NCBI GenBank assembly: GCA_964507445.1
Contig: CAZDQF010000006.1
Location: 1-64,000, forward strand
Direction of reading: 5' to 3'
Length of the DNA: 64,000 nt
DNA from: GCA-2683135 sp964507445
GTDB lineage: Bacteria; Planctomycetota; GCA-002687715
Part shown: positions 1 through 8,692 of the stretch, in pieces
Position numbering within the stretch: the stretch's first letter is position 1
Layout: each line of letters starts with the position of its first letter
Translations under genes and position numbers: made by a program
Notes under the pieces: model-generated
Seen by the model: only the letters and a program-made list of their open reading frames with translations
Database searches by the model: none
Told to the model about the DNA's origin: nothing

Positions 1-62
1 GTGTCACCGTCAACAACATCAACTGGCCCAACGCCGACGGTTCCCTGATCAACGGCAACTGA
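1..62 (+). CDS. 3' end of an unidentified gene (partial)
   Basis: The third forward frame is open from the window edge and ends at TGA (60-62), giving a C-terminal tail ending DGSLINGN. It is followed about 40 bp later by a strong hairpin, as expected for a gene end. The tail is too short to assign a function. Its Asn/Gly-rich composition resembles the ends of the secreted beta-rich proteins nearby, but that is only suggestive. Confidence 0.4.
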   Translation, partial: VTVNNINWPNADGSLINGN

Positions 63-101
63 TCTCGATTGATGTACGGCAGCTCACCCGCTGCCGCTGA
101 C

Positions 102-139
102 CGACGGGCCGACGCGACTTCATTCGCGCCGGCCCGTCG
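102..139. terminator. Bidirectional hairpin terminator candidate
   Basis: A perfect 10-bp inverted repeat (102-111 with 130-139) continues, after one mismatch, into a 4-bp CGCG stem (113-116 with 125-128) around an 8-nt loop. It sits between the converging ends of the partial forward gene and the reverse gene ending at 220. There is no real T tract, which is common for hairpins in GC-rich genomes. Confidence 0.6.
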
Positions 140-219
140 TCGTTGATGCCCCCTCGGACGCCGTGAACTATGGGCTCGGATCACGACACGGAGCGGAAGC
201 GGTCCAAAGCCCACGCCCA

Positions 220-1785
220 TCAGAGCCAGTTCAGGCCGTAGATGTTCATGCTGCTCGGCAGGCTGATGGCCCCCACGAACACGAGCGTCTGCGCGTCCCA
301 GAGGATCAGCGCTGGCTGCGAGTTCGAGAAGCTCACCCCAGCCAGGATCGTGCCGTCGTCGTTGACCTCGATGTTCCAGATCTGCGGCGGGCTGTACGGC
401 GCCGTGATGGTGGCAAACCCGCCCTGAGCATCAAAATCGATGCGCGTCACAGCGCCGGTCGTGTCGCTCACGAAGGCGGCTTCGCCCCGCGGGGCAACGG
501 ACAGGCCGCCGACGACGTTGCCGAGCAGGACGGGAGGGATGGAGCTCGGCCCCACGCCCTCCGCCACCCCCGGAGTTAGCGGATTGTGGTCGATCCAGGC
601 GCCAGCGGCCACGTCGTACCGGTGCAGCGTCTCGGTCCCCGGTTGCGTCGTGAAAGCGCTGGAGAGCACGTAGATGACGTCGTCATCGGGGGAATGGTGG
701 ACGCGGAACTCAAGCGGGATGGCGCCCGGCAGGGTCGGGGGGACGGTCGTCGATACCAGGACCTGCGTGAAGGTCGGACTGGAGGGGTCCGTATCGACGA
801 TGTGCATGCCGGACCCGTTGGGCGATTCGAGAACCACGGCCCGCGTGCGGTCGTGGCTGAGGTCCCAGACGGAGTGGCGATCGACGAACACGGGCGCCCC
901 GGGCGCCGGCTGCGGGATGGAGTTGGTGCTGGCCACCACGCTCCCGTAAGTAGGGCTGCCGGGTGCTATGTCGATGGCATGCAGCTCACGGGTTGTCAGG
1001 GGCTGGGTCTCGGCGAGGGTCCACAGCAGGTCGTTGCCCTCATCGATGGCAGTCCCGAACGTCGTCCCGTTGGCCGACCACTGGGGCGCGAACGACGTCA
1101 GCACCGAGAACGTGGGCGTCGGACCGGACAGGTCGAGGCGACTGACCGTTCCGGCGATGGCGGAGGCTATATACAGGCTCCGGCCGGCGTCATCCGACGT
1201 CATTTCGCCGTCGATGTTGTCGGTGAAGGGACTGCCGCCGACGTACGTCAGTGTCATGCCGATTGGGTCGGCGAGGTAGAAGGGGTCCGTGCTTCCGGCG
1301 ACAGACGTGCTGATGGCGATGAGCGGCGGCGAGACGAGCTCGATCTCCACCCCCCGGGTCACGGCGATCAGCCCGGTGACGGGATCGAAGTCCCAGACGA
1401 GGGCCTGCCCGAACACCTTGGCTCCGAGCAACGCCGGGATGGACGGCACCACGGCCGAGAAGCCGGCCCCCCCCGTGGACGAGGTCATCACCGACCCGCC
1501 GATCCCGCTGATCGGCAGCAACGCCGTCGTGTCCAGCCACACCGGGACCCCGCCGACGTTCTGCGACGCCTGCGCCGCGGAGAGGAAGAAGTACGCCGGC
1601 CGCGATGGCACCGCCCCGCTCACGGCCATGCTCCAGTCAAGGCGCCCGAGCCAGGCCTCCGTGCAGTCGATGTCCGGCACCACGCCCGTGGACCCGGGAG
1701 TGCCGAACCCGTAGCGGCGCTGGGCCGACGTGGGAGACGCCAGGGCGCACAGCAACAACACCGTAAACGGCAGACTCAAGCGCAT
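220..1785 (-). CDS. Secreted YVTN-like beta-propeller protein
   Basis: The 521-residue product starts with a signal peptide (Arg, then LSLPFTVLLLCALASP, cleavage near TSAQ). The ATG at 1785 is chosen because GAGGAG lies 6 nt upstream; a TTG six codons earlier would overlap that site. Residues about 30-140 form a beta-rich module (motif PSIPALLGAKVFGQA) shared with other secreted proteins in this window. The rest looks like repeated propeller blades with recurrent Asp-Gly turns and phrases such as SDDAGRSLYIAS and ISVAPRGEAAFVSD-like strands. No catalytic motif is visible. It is probably an exported surface or periplasmic protein of unknown ligand. Family placement rests on blade pattern only, so the precise propeller type is uncertain. 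Confidence 0.75.
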   Translation of the reverse strand: MRLSLPFTVLLLCALASPTSAQRRYGFGTPGSTGVVPDIDCTEAWLGRLDWSMAVSGAVPSRPAYFFLSAAQASQNVGGVPVWLDTTALLPISGIGGSVMTSSTGGAGFSAVVPSIPALLGAKVFGQALVWDFDPVTGLIAVTRGVEIELVSPPLIAISTSVAGSTDPFYLADPIGMTLTYVGGSPFTDNIDGEMTSDDAGRSLYIASAIAGTVSRLDLSGPTPTFSVLTSFAPQWSANGTTFGTAIDEGNDLLWTLAETQPLTTRELHAIDIAPGSPTYGSVVASTNSIPQPAPGAPVFVDRHSVWDLSHDRTRAVVLESPNGSGMHIVDTDPSSPTFTQVLVSTTVPPTLPGAIPLEFRVHHSPDDDVIYVLSSAFTTQPGTETLHRYDVAAGAWIDHNPLTPGVAEGVGPSSIPPVLLGNVVGGLSVAPRGEAAFVSDTTGAVTRIDFDAQGGFATITAPYSPPQIWNIEVNDDGTILAGVSFSNSQPALILWDAQTLVFVGAISLPSSMNIYGLNWL

Positions 1786-2101
1786 TCTCGACTCCTCAAT
1801 CAATGTTCAAGAACACTCCCCGATCCGGGGTCCAGCAGATCGGATCGTCCCAGCAGTTTCAACATCAAACCGAGTCCGGCCATCGAAGGACCTGCGGGGC
1901 GACCCACTCCATCCATCAACTCACATGCGTCACGCCGACCATCCCGAGTGAACTGGAGACACGCCTTGGTGCGCCGAAGGAGATGGCCCTGATGCGTCCC
2001 TCGCGACGATGCCGCAGCACCCCCGCGGAGGACTGGCGGAGGCGCCTGTGGGCGTTGCGCGGACCGCAGCAGGGAGCGCTCGTGGTCGTGCCCGCGAACG
2101 A
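1786..2101. other. Intergenic stretch with a relic gene tail
   Basis: No convincing intact gene lies here. The only structure seen is a 44-bp segment (1900-1943) about 84% identical to 4719-4762, the end of the small secreted gene at 4735. Read on the minus strand it would end MVGVTHVS-stop, compared with MVSVTYVN-stop in that gene. The reading frame upstream is not recognisable, so this looks like the remnant of a paralogue. Confidence 0.45.
1900..1943 (-). repeat. Duplicated gene-tail segment, copy 1
   Basis: This 44-bp stretch matches 4719-4762 with 7 mismatches. In the second copy it covers the stop codon and last codons of a small secreted protein. The shared part extends past the stop codon. 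Confidence 0.5.
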
Positions 2102-4702
2102 CTACTGAAAGGTGATGCTCTCGATGGATGTCGCCTCGTACAGACCCGTGGGGCTGGGATTCGCCTGGAACGCGACCCCCCACCACGTCTGGCCGGAGAG
2201 CGAGCTGAGGCTCCCCGCGGGGATGGTGAGGAGGAAACTCCCGGTGGCGTCCAGGGTCCCGCCGAACAGAGGGTCGCCTCCCGATCCGGCGCTCAACTGC
2301 CACAGCGCATCCGAGACAGCGATGTGCAGCCCGAACACCCAACCGGAACCGTGCGCGGTGCTGTTCAACGGGTGGCTCGAATAGAAGATGTAGTACGGCG
2401 CGGAGGGCTGGCCATTGACCAGGGCCACGGTGACGGCGAGGTTCGCCGCTTGGGTCATGCAGAAACCGAAGCTGTCCCCACGCAGGCGAGCGACGAAGGC
2501 GTCGCGGACGCCGTTGAATGTGGTGTCGTAGGCCCCGGGGGTCGTAGGGAAGCTGGAGGACTCCGTCTCACCCGCCACGGTCACCGCCCCCGAGGGATCG
2601 AGGGCCAGGGCATATGCACGGTCCACGCCACTCCCCCCGAGGAACGTAGACCACAACAAGCTGCTGCCGGTCCCATCAAGGCGTGCGACGAACGCGTCGA
2701 GGACGCCGTTGTGCGTGGTGGAGTAGGCCGCGGGGGTCGTCGGGAAGGCGGAGGATTGGGTGTCACCGGCCACCGTGACCGCCCCGGAGATGTCGAGGGC
2801 GACGGAAGACGCGCCGTCACTGGCACTCCCCCCGAGGAAGGTGGACCACAACAAGCTGCTCCCGGTTGCATCCAGCCGGGTGACGAAAGCATCCCGGAGG
2901 CCACCGTTGTACGTCGTGTCGAACGCCCCGGGGGTGATGGGGAAGGCGGCGGAGCGGGTCTCACCGGCCACGATCACCGCCCCCGACGGGTCGAGTGCAA
3001 GGGCATACGCGATTTCCCAGTCACCCCCCCCGACGAAGGTGGACCACATCAAGCTGCTACCGGTTGCATCCAGTCGGGTGACGAAGACATCCCGAAAACC
3101 GCCGTTGTATGTCGTGTCGAAGGCCCCGGAGGTCGTCGGGAAGGTGGAGGACCCGGTCTCACCGGCCACCGTCACCGCCCCCGAAGGGCCGAGGGCCAGA
3201 GCATACGCTCCCTCCCAGTCACTCCCCCCGAGAAAGGTGGACCACAAGAGACTGCCACCGGTCGCATCGAACAGAGTGACGAAGATGTCAGAGCTGGGAC
3301 CGTTGTAGGTGGTGTCGTAAGCCCCGGAGGTCGTCGGGAAGGTCGTAGACCAGGTGTTCCCCGCCACCGCCACCGCCCCTGATGGATCGAGGGCCAGGGC
3401 ATAAGCCGTCTCGTTCGCATTCCCTCCGAGGAACGTGGACCACAAGAGGCTGCTGCCGGTCCCATCGAGGCGGGTGACGAACGCGTCGTAGGCCCCGTTG
3501 TGCGTGGTGGCGTAGGCCCCGGAAGTGGTCGGAAAGGTGGTGGAATCGGTCGCGCCCACGAGGTTCACCGCTCCGGTGGAGTCAAGCTCCAGGGCACGCA
3601 CGTAGTCATCCCCGCTGCCTCCGAGAAAGGTGGACCACAACATGCTGCCGCCGGTCCCATCGAGGCGAGTGACGTAGGCGTCGGAGGCGCCGTTCTGAGT
3701 GGTGTCGTAAGCGCCTGGAGTGGTCGGGAACATCGGAGAGGCAGTCGTCCCCGCGACCGTCACCGATCCCGTGGGGCCGAGGGACATGGCACGCGCGTCG
3801 TCCCAGCCGCTCTCCCCGAGAAACGTGGACCAGATCAGACCTGGGTCCACCACCAGGGCATGATCGCGATCCCAGCCGGCGGCACGGAACCCGAACCGCT
3901 GTTCGTCCAGGAGCACGTAGCAGCAAGCGACCTCCCGACGCTCGCCCCTCGCGGTCACCTGCCACGTCTTGGGCACGGGCTGCCGCACTGGCCCGAGCAT
4001 CGTCTCCATGATCAGGGCACCGTCGGCGTCGATCCGAAGACCCTCCGCTCCTTCGACCTCGACCTGTACGCTGGTCAGATCAGCGCCCGGGTCCACCAGC
4101 AGGTCGTACTCGAAGTGTCCGTCGGCGCTACGGGCGCGGACGTCGACCCCCGGGTACAACCCCGCCATCCGTACCGAGCCGTGCAGCGGCACGTCAGACC
4201 TCCATCGCGCCGGATCGTCGCCGAGAAAGTAGTGGTGCACACCGGGGAGGCGCTGCTCGGGAACCGGTATGGAAGCGCCCGCGCCGTTGACGAATCGCAT
4301 CCGCATGGCCAGGCCTCGTCCGGACTCCAGCTCCCGCACCTCACGGTCAGCCGACGGATCACCGGCGTCCCGTGTCTTCTCCTTGTACTCGGTGAGCGTG
4401 AACGCCCATCCCCGGCCCTCGAGAAACACGGCCATGGGCCCGAACCTCGCGCGATAGCTGAACGCGCCCTCCCACTGCCCCTGGTTCTCGACGAACACCA
4501 CCGGTTGTCGAGCCAGCATGGCGTCGGCTTCCTGGAGAGTCCGTTGATCGCGGGACGTCGCAGGCGGATCAGCAGCGGGCTGAGCCCCCTGGAGCACGAC
4601 CGCCGCAGCGGACACACGATCCGTCCGCTGCAACGTCGTCAGACACACAGCCACCAACGCAAGGAACACAACTCCGCCCGCAGCGGCCACTCGCCTCGTC
4701 AT
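2102..4702 (-). CDS. Secreted SBBP-repeat beta-propeller protein
   Basis: The 866-residue product starts at the ATG at 4702, with AAGGAG about 8 nt upstream; the longer open frame to 5062 runs through the neighbouring gene. The N-terminus has a hydrophobic export segment (AAAGGVVFLALVAVCL). Residues about 60-290 form the N-terminal region usual in bacterial SBBP proteins. Seven repeats of about 65 residues follow, each starting WSTFLGG and containing ALALDPSGAVTVAGET and TTPGAYDTT. This is the SBBP (beta-propeller repeat) signature. The last about 120 residues form the beta-rich module shared with other secreted proteins here. It lies 32 bp downstream of the small secreted gene at 4735 and is probably co-transcribed. 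It is likely a surface structural or binding protein; the ligand is unknown. Confidence 0.85.
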   Translation of the reverse strand: MTRRVAAAGGVVFLALVAVCLTTLQRTDRVSAAAVVLQGAQPAADPPATSRDQRTLQEADAMLARQPVVFVENQGQWEGAFSYRARFGPMAVFLEGRGWAFTLTEYKEKTRDAGDPSADREVRELESGRGLAMRMRFVNGAGASIPVPEQRLPGVHHYFLGDDPARWRSDVPLHGSVRMAGLYPGVDVRARSADGHFEYDLLVDPGADLTSVQVEVEGAEGLRIDADGALIMETMLGPVRQPVPKTWQVTARGERREVACCYVLLDEQRFGFRAAGWDRDHALVVDPGLIWSTFLGESGWDDARAMSLGPTGSVTVAGTTASPMFPTTPGAYDTTQNGASDAYVTRLDGTGGSMLWSTFLGGSGDDYVRALELDSTGAVNLVGATDSTTFPTTSGAYATTHNGAYDAFVTRLDGTGSSLLWSTFLGGNANETAYALALDPSGAVAVAGNTWSTTFPTTSGAYDTTYNGPSSDIFVTLFDATGGSLLWSTFLGGSDWEGAYALALGPSGAVTVAGETGSSTFPTTSGAFDTTYNGGFRDVFVTRLDATGSSLMWSTFVGGGDWEIAYALALDPSGAVIVAGETRSAAFPITPGAFDTTYNGGLRDAFVTRLDATGSSLLWSTFLGGSASDGASSVALDISGAVTVAGDTQSSAFPTTPAAYSTTHNGVLDAFVARLDGTGSSLLWSTFLGGSGVDRAYALALDPSGAVTVAGETESSSFPTTPGAYDTTFNGVRDAFVARLRGDSFGFCMTQAANLAVTVALVNGQPSAPYYIFYSSHPLNSTAHGSGWVFGLHIAVSDALWQLSAGSGGDPLFGGTLDATGSFLLTIPAGSLSSLSGQTWWGVAFQANPSPTGLYEATSIESITFQ
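2490..3840 (-). repeat. Tandem repeats of about 195-198 bp within the SBBP gene
   Basis: Seven imperfect direct repeats encode the WSTFLGG-containing propeller units of the SBBP protein. Neighbouring units are similar even at DNA level, for example around the WSTF and DTTYNG codons, suggesting fairly recent unit duplication or gene conversion. Confidence 0.75.
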
Positions 4703-4718
4703 GGGAGTCACTCCTTGG

Positions 4719-4762
4719 CGACACACTCCATCCATCAGTTCACGTAGGTCACGCTGACCATC
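4719..4762 (-). repeat. Duplicated gene-tail segment, copy 2
   Basis: This segment spans the stop codon and last codons of the small secreted gene (4735-5082) plus 16 bp downstream. It matches 1900-1943 with 7 mismatches in 44 bp. Confidence 0.5.
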
Positions 4763-5082
4763 TTCGGTTGGTGGAACAGGCCGTTGGGGGCGTTGAAGTC
4801 GATGACGAACACCTCCACGTAGGTGGTGAGCCCCACCAGCGCCGGCCAGGGCACGGGACCGAACGCCGTCCAGTTGCCCTGAGCATCGGTGAAGGAGTTG
4901 GGCAGCGGTGGGCCGAGATAGCCGTTGTCCACGGCACATCCAGGCGGGATGGTGAAGCTGCCGCTCGCCACGAGCGGGTCTGCGGTCAAGGAACCGAACA
5001 CCGCGGCCGAGCACTGGGAAGAAGCCATCGGTGCGGCGGTCATCACCACCGCGACCACGCACGCGAAGAAACGAATCAGCAT
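4735..5082 (-). CDS. Small secreted protein with the shared beta module
   Basis: The 115-residue product starts at ATG 5082, immediately before a clear signal peptide (MLIRFFACVVAVVMTAAPMASSQ). Upstream codons in the same frame look non-coding. After cleavage about 90 residues remain, with the motif PWPALVGLTTYVEVFV. This pattern of Pro-x-Leu-x-Gly followed by an aromatic strand recurs at the ends of larger propeller proteins in this window. It lies directly upstream of the SBBP gene (32-bp gap). It seems to be a free-standing copy of the module that elsewhere is fused to propellers. No function is assignable. Confidence 0.7.
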   Translation of the reverse strand: MLIRFFACVVAVVMTAAPMASSQCSAAVFGSLTADPLVASGSFTIPPGCAVDNGYLGPPLPNSFTDAQGNWTAFGPVPWPALVGLTTYVEVFVIDFNAPNGLFHQPKMVSVTYVN

Positions 5083-5391
5083 GGGAGCTCTCAACAGGAA
5101 AAGGGCTCTGTGCCGCCGACCCAACGAACGTAGTCCGACTGACGAATCGGAGTCAAGAGAATCAAGTCTGCACGGCGCACTCCCATGACAATCCACCACG
5201 AGCACGTGAGCTGCTCGGCTCTCTACGGGCAGTCCGTTCCACCTCGATGTACCGAGGCATCACGGACCCGCACCAAGCCCTCATCCTGTAAGGAACTCGT
5301 TTGACGGCCTCGATTGCTGTGGATAACTCTGTCGCGTCAAGTCAGACTGGAGGTCCTGTCGCGATCGATCTCGCTTCGGAGTTTCGACGCC
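5083..5391. other. Divergent intergenic region
   Basis: This 309-bp stretch separates the starts of two diverging secreted-protein genes and must hold their promoters. On the minus strand TTGACT (complement of 5151-5156) lies about 17-18 nt before a weak -10-like CTACGTT. The plus-strand candidate is listed separately. No gene is seen. Confidence 0.4.
5301..5327 (+). promoter_or_regulatory. Possible sigma-70-type promoter
   Basis: TTGACG (5301-5306) is followed after 15-16 nt by GATAACT (5322-5328), about 65 bp before the ATG at 5392. The -35 box is good and the -10 box partial. This is a sequence-only prediction. Confidence 0.35.
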
Positions 5392-6558
5392 ATGTCAAAG
5401 ACGACCTCGGTGATCTCTTTCGTCCGCGCGCTGACCGCGGCGTTCTTCTTGCTGGCCACCTTCGCTCTCGGGCAGCAGCCCAACACCGCCAACGCCAGCC
5501 TCGTCCTCGACGGGCGGGACGGCCCGACGTTCCCCATCACCGGCGGAACCATGAGCCCCGGGTTCCAGCAGCGCCTGCGCCTCGACGGCCCGGCCAGCGC
5601 TCCGTTCGGCGTCGTAATCGCCGGCGGCCTCCTCTCCCAGGGCTTCCCGTTGTTCGGCGCGGAGCTTCTGGACCTGGACCTCTCCGGCCCGTTCGTGATC
5701 CCCATCGACGGCGTCGCCAATCCCTACTGGGCGATCCCCGCGAGCGGGACGTACTACGCCTACTTCTCCATCCCGGCGACGGTCACTGTCGGCACGGCCC
5801 TCGCCGCGCAAGGCCTCGTCCTGGATCCGAGCGCGCCGTCGGCGCGACGACTCACGGCCGCATCGCTTGTGGACATCGTGCCCCCCACCACCGTCACCCC
5901 CTTGACGCCGCCCAACGACGGCGGCGCGGTCTTCGACTTCACCGCCCTCGGCATGACGTTTCCCTTCTACGGCAACGTCCACACCCGGATGTTCGTCAAC
6001 ACAGACGGCAACATCACCTTCGGTTCCGCCAGCAGTGACTTCACGCCAACGCCCATCGACTTCCAGACCCAGCAACCGAGGATCGCCCCGCAGTGGACCG
6101 ACCTGACCCTCGGGTACCCCGGCGCCGCCATCACCGTCACCGTCAGCCAGGCCACGGTCCCCGAGATCCGCGTCGACTGGATCATGATGGCTGAGTGGCA
6201 GAACATCGGCGCGCGCCACACCTTCGCCACCATCCTGAACATGAACACGGGCGACGTCACGTTCGTTCACAGCCCGCTCAACGTAGCCATGGTCTACGAC
6301 GAGCTCATGGGCATCACCCCAGGGTCCAACCTGACGCCTCCTGGCGGCTTCCCAGCTCAGTCCAACCTCTCCGCTCTACCCACGACCCCAACCGCCGGGT
6401 CGCCCATGGGCGCCTTCTGGGAGTGGTTCGGACTGGCCAACGGCTCCATGCCCTTCTACACCGCCGGCGTCAGCAACCCCTGGGACATGACGGGGACGAC
6501 CACCCGGTTCATCGCCAACCAACCCGGAACGGCCGGCGCCTGGTACCTGGGCATGTGA
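5392..6558 (+). CDS. Secreted nidogen-like domain protein
   Basis: The 388-residue product begins at ATG 5392 (GGAG about 10 nt upstream), just before a signal peptide (VRALTAAFFLLATFALGQQ). Residues about 25-150 are a beta-rich module, shared in style with neighbouring secreted proteins. Residues about 165-330 contain FPFYGNVHTRMFVNTDGNI, then RIAPQWTDL, and a section on fitting an average to observed strands (TFATILNMNTGDVTF). This order matches the extracellular NIDO-type fold: a globe-like domain with an N-T-D-G-N turn and an A-P-x-W motif. It probably acts outside the cell in binding or adhesion. The assignment is by motif resemblance and is moderate. Confidence 0.65.
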   Translation: MSKTTSVISFVRALTAAFFLLATFALGQQPNTANASLVLDGRDGPTFPITGGTMSPGFQQRLRLDGPASAPFGVVIAGGLLSQGFPLFGAELLDLDLSGPFVIPIDGVANPYWAIPASGTYYAYFSIPATVTVGTALAAQGLVLDPSAPSARRLTAASLVDIVPPTTVTPLTPPNDGGAVFDFTALGMTFPFYGNVHTRMFVNTDGNITFGSASSDFTPTPIDFQTQQPRIAPQWTDLTLGYPGAAITVTVSQATVPEIRVDWIMMAEWQNIGARHTFATILNMNTGDVTFVHSPLNVAMVYDELMGITPGSNLTPPGGFPAQSNLSALPTTPTAGSPMGAFWEWFGLANGSMPFYTAGVSNPWDMTGTTTRFIANQPGTAGAWYLGM

Positions 6559-6848
6559 CCCGCTTCATCCGGTCGGTGACCGGGGTGACGGTTGCGTCCT
6601 CGCCGTCACCCTCAGGTAACGAGCTCTGGGGCGAGGGCACCCTGTCCCCGCCCTCGGCGGCCTGAGATCTGCAATCGGCACCGACGGAACGTGAGTTGCG
6701 AAGAGGGCGGCCGTTCGCTGATTGGGTGCCCTCACGGAGCGTTCGCTACCGTGGGATGGCCGCCCGCCGGACCTGGACACGAGACGACCGAACGGACTGG
6801 TGAGAGCGCAGACGGGCAAACTACCGCCTGTGCGAGGAGGTGGGACTC
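6559..6848. other. Intergenic region with a hairpin
   Basis: No gene is seen. A 9-bp perfect inverted repeat (6583-6591 with 6603-6611, 11-nt loop) starts 24 bp after the upstream stop codon and could end that transcript. A strong ribosome binding site (GAGGAGG, 6834-6840) for the next gene closes the region. Confidence 0.45.
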
Positions 6849-8468
6849 ATGTTGAGAATCTTCATCTGGCTATGCCTCGCCGGCGCCGTGGCGGCGCAAA
6901 CGGAGATGAGAATCCTGGAACGCTACACCGGCAACGCCGCTGGTAGTGAGTTCGGGAGGTCGGTCGCGATGGCCGGGGACGTCAACGCTGACGGCTACGA
7001 CGACGTCATCGTCGGAGCACCGGCGGATGGGACCGGCGGAGTCGACGCGGGCGCCGTGTTCGTCTACTCCGGCCTGGATCGGTCGTTGCTGATGCAGGTG
7101 GTCGGGCAGACGGGTGACCGCCTCGGAGCGTCGGTGTCGGGTGCCGGTGATTACGACGGCGACGGCTTCGACGACCTGGTGATCGGCGCTCCGGGGGCCG
7201 CCCTGGGGTCGAGCAACGTGGGATTCGCCGCCGTGTATTCCGGGGCCTCCGGGCAACCGATCGCGTGGCACTACGGTCTCTACACGGATCAGTACATGGG
7301 CTTCGGCGTCAGCGGAGCGGGGGATCTCAACGGAGACGGCTTCGATGACATCGTGGTGTGGCCCCAGTACGACGCGCCCGTCGTCATCGCCGGGCCCGCC
7401 TCCAACGTGATGTTCGCGGTACCCCCGGTGCCGCAGCACTGGAGCGGTTGGTCCGCGTGCGGCGCCGGAGACGTGGATGGGGACGGCCGAGATGACCTCC
7501 TGGTAGGGAGCCGCAGCGTGTCCGCAAGCGGCCAGTCGGGGCGAAGCGTCAACGTGTACTCCGGCGCCAACAACTTCGCGCCCATCTTCAGCCTGGGCCT
7601 GGGCAGCTCACCGTATGGCCCTCGCACCATGGGGCTCGCTGGCCTGGGAGATCTGGACGGTGACGGGCGCGGCGAGTTCCTCGTCGGCACCGAGGCCGGC
7701 GGCCCGGGCTCCATCGCAGGCCAGGCCGTGGTCTTCTCGGGAGCCTCCGGCACCCCCCTGTTCACAGCTCAGGGGGGCGCTGACTTCGACCACTTCGGGC
7801 ACGCAGTGGCGTCCGCCGGAGACCTGGATGGCGACGGCGTCCCGGACTTCGCCGTCGGCGCACCCCAGCCCGGTTGGTCCGGAGTGAGCGGCAGCGTCGG
7901 AACCGGCTACGTCAACTTCTACTCGGGGGCCACCTTCGCGTCCCTCGGACAGACAACCGGAGACAACGTCGGCGACGCGCTGGGTGGCAGCATCGGCGGG
8001 CCCGGAGACGCCACCGGAGACGGACTCGGCGACGTGGTGATCGGGCGGGGGCTCTACATCACCCCCGCCAACGGATGCCGGCTGGTGTCGCGCTGCGCAG
8101 CCCGTGGCTACGGGTTCGGAGCGGGCGGCGGCAACACCCTGTCCCTGATCTGGGCGCCGCCGTCCACGGTCCCCCTGACCGCCGGCACCGCCGTCGTCAC
8201 CGGCGCCACCCCGGGCGCTGTCGGGTTCGCCGTGCTGAGCACCGGCCGCGGGTCCCAGGTGTTCGGCGCCTTCACAGCGCTGGTCGATCTGAGCCCCGGC
8301 GCCTGGGTCGGCCTGCTCGGCAGCTTCGACGCGACCGGCTCCTACGCCATGCCCGTGGATCTGGTCCAGCCGTGGCTCGCGGGGTTGTCTTCCTACGTGC
8401 AGGTCCTGGACACCAACCCCGCCGTCCCCGCCGTCTCCAACGGCCTCGAGCTGCTGTTCGCGCCCTGA
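6849..8468 (+). CDS. Secreted FG-GAP (integrin-like) propeller protein
   Basis: The 539-residue product starts at ATG 6849, 8 nt after GAGGAGG; a GTG three codons earlier overlaps that site. A signal peptide (LRIFIWLCLAGAVAAQ) is followed by seven FG-GAP units. Each has a calcium-loop-like D-x-D-G-D-G motif (AGDVNADGYDDVIVGAP, AGDYDGDGFDDLVIGAP, AGDVDGDGRDDLLVG and others). These form a seven-bladed, integrin-alpha-like propeller expected to bind calcium outside the cell. The last about 125 residues are the shared beta module (LVQPWLAGLSSYVQVLDTNP). No enzymatic motif is present. It probably acts in adhesion or as a surface scaffold. Confidence 0.85.
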   Translation: MLRIFIWLCLAGAVAAQTEMRILERYTGNAAGSEFGRSVAMAGDVNADGYDDVIVGAPADGTGGVDAGAVFVYSGLDRSLLMQVVGQTGDRLGASVSGAGDYDGDGFDDLVIGAPGAALGSSNVGFAAVYSGASGQPIAWHYGLYTDQYMGFGVSGAGDLNGDGFDDIVVWPQYDAPVVIAGPASNVMFAVPPVPQHWSGWSACGAGDVDGDGRDDLLVGSRSVSASGQSGRSVNVYSGANNFAPIFSLGLGSSPYGPRTMGLAGLGDLDGDGRGEFLVGTEAGGPGSIAGQAVVFSGASGTPLFTAQGGADFDHFGHAVASAGDLDGDGVPDFAVGAPQPGWSGVSGSVGTGYVNFYSGATFASLGQTTGDNVGDALGGSIGGPGDATGDGLGDVVIGRGLYITPANGCRLVSRCAARGYGFGAGGGNTLSLIWAPPSTVPLTAGTAVVTGATPGAVGFAVLSTGRGSQVFGAFTALVDLSPGAWVGLLGSFDATGSYAMPVDLVQPWLAGLSSYVQVLDTNPAVPAVSNGLELLFAP

Positions 8469-8692
8469 GCGACGGAGCCCGGCCCCCGGCTATCGGGTGG
8501 GATGCCGCCGACGTGGCGTCCCACCTCACCGCTACCGAGAGGGCGAATCCGAAAGAGACCATCAGTCTCACGGAGAGAACGCTGAACTGTACCCCTCACG
8601 CGCCGATCCCAAGGCGCTCCATCCTGGCGGCACCCTGTCACCAGCTCGAGACGCCCGACCAACTGCTCGCAGGGGGCGAGCGATTCAGGACG

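Noticed and set aside
586..1992. A 468-codon forward open frame opposite the first propeller gene
   Set aside because: The reverse frame has signal peptide, ribosome binding site and blade pattern. The forward frame has Arg/Gly-rich shadow composition.
2490..3840. CRISPR-like or satellite repeat array
   Set aside because: The units are about 195-198 bp, contiguous and in frame, and encode SBBP propeller repeats.
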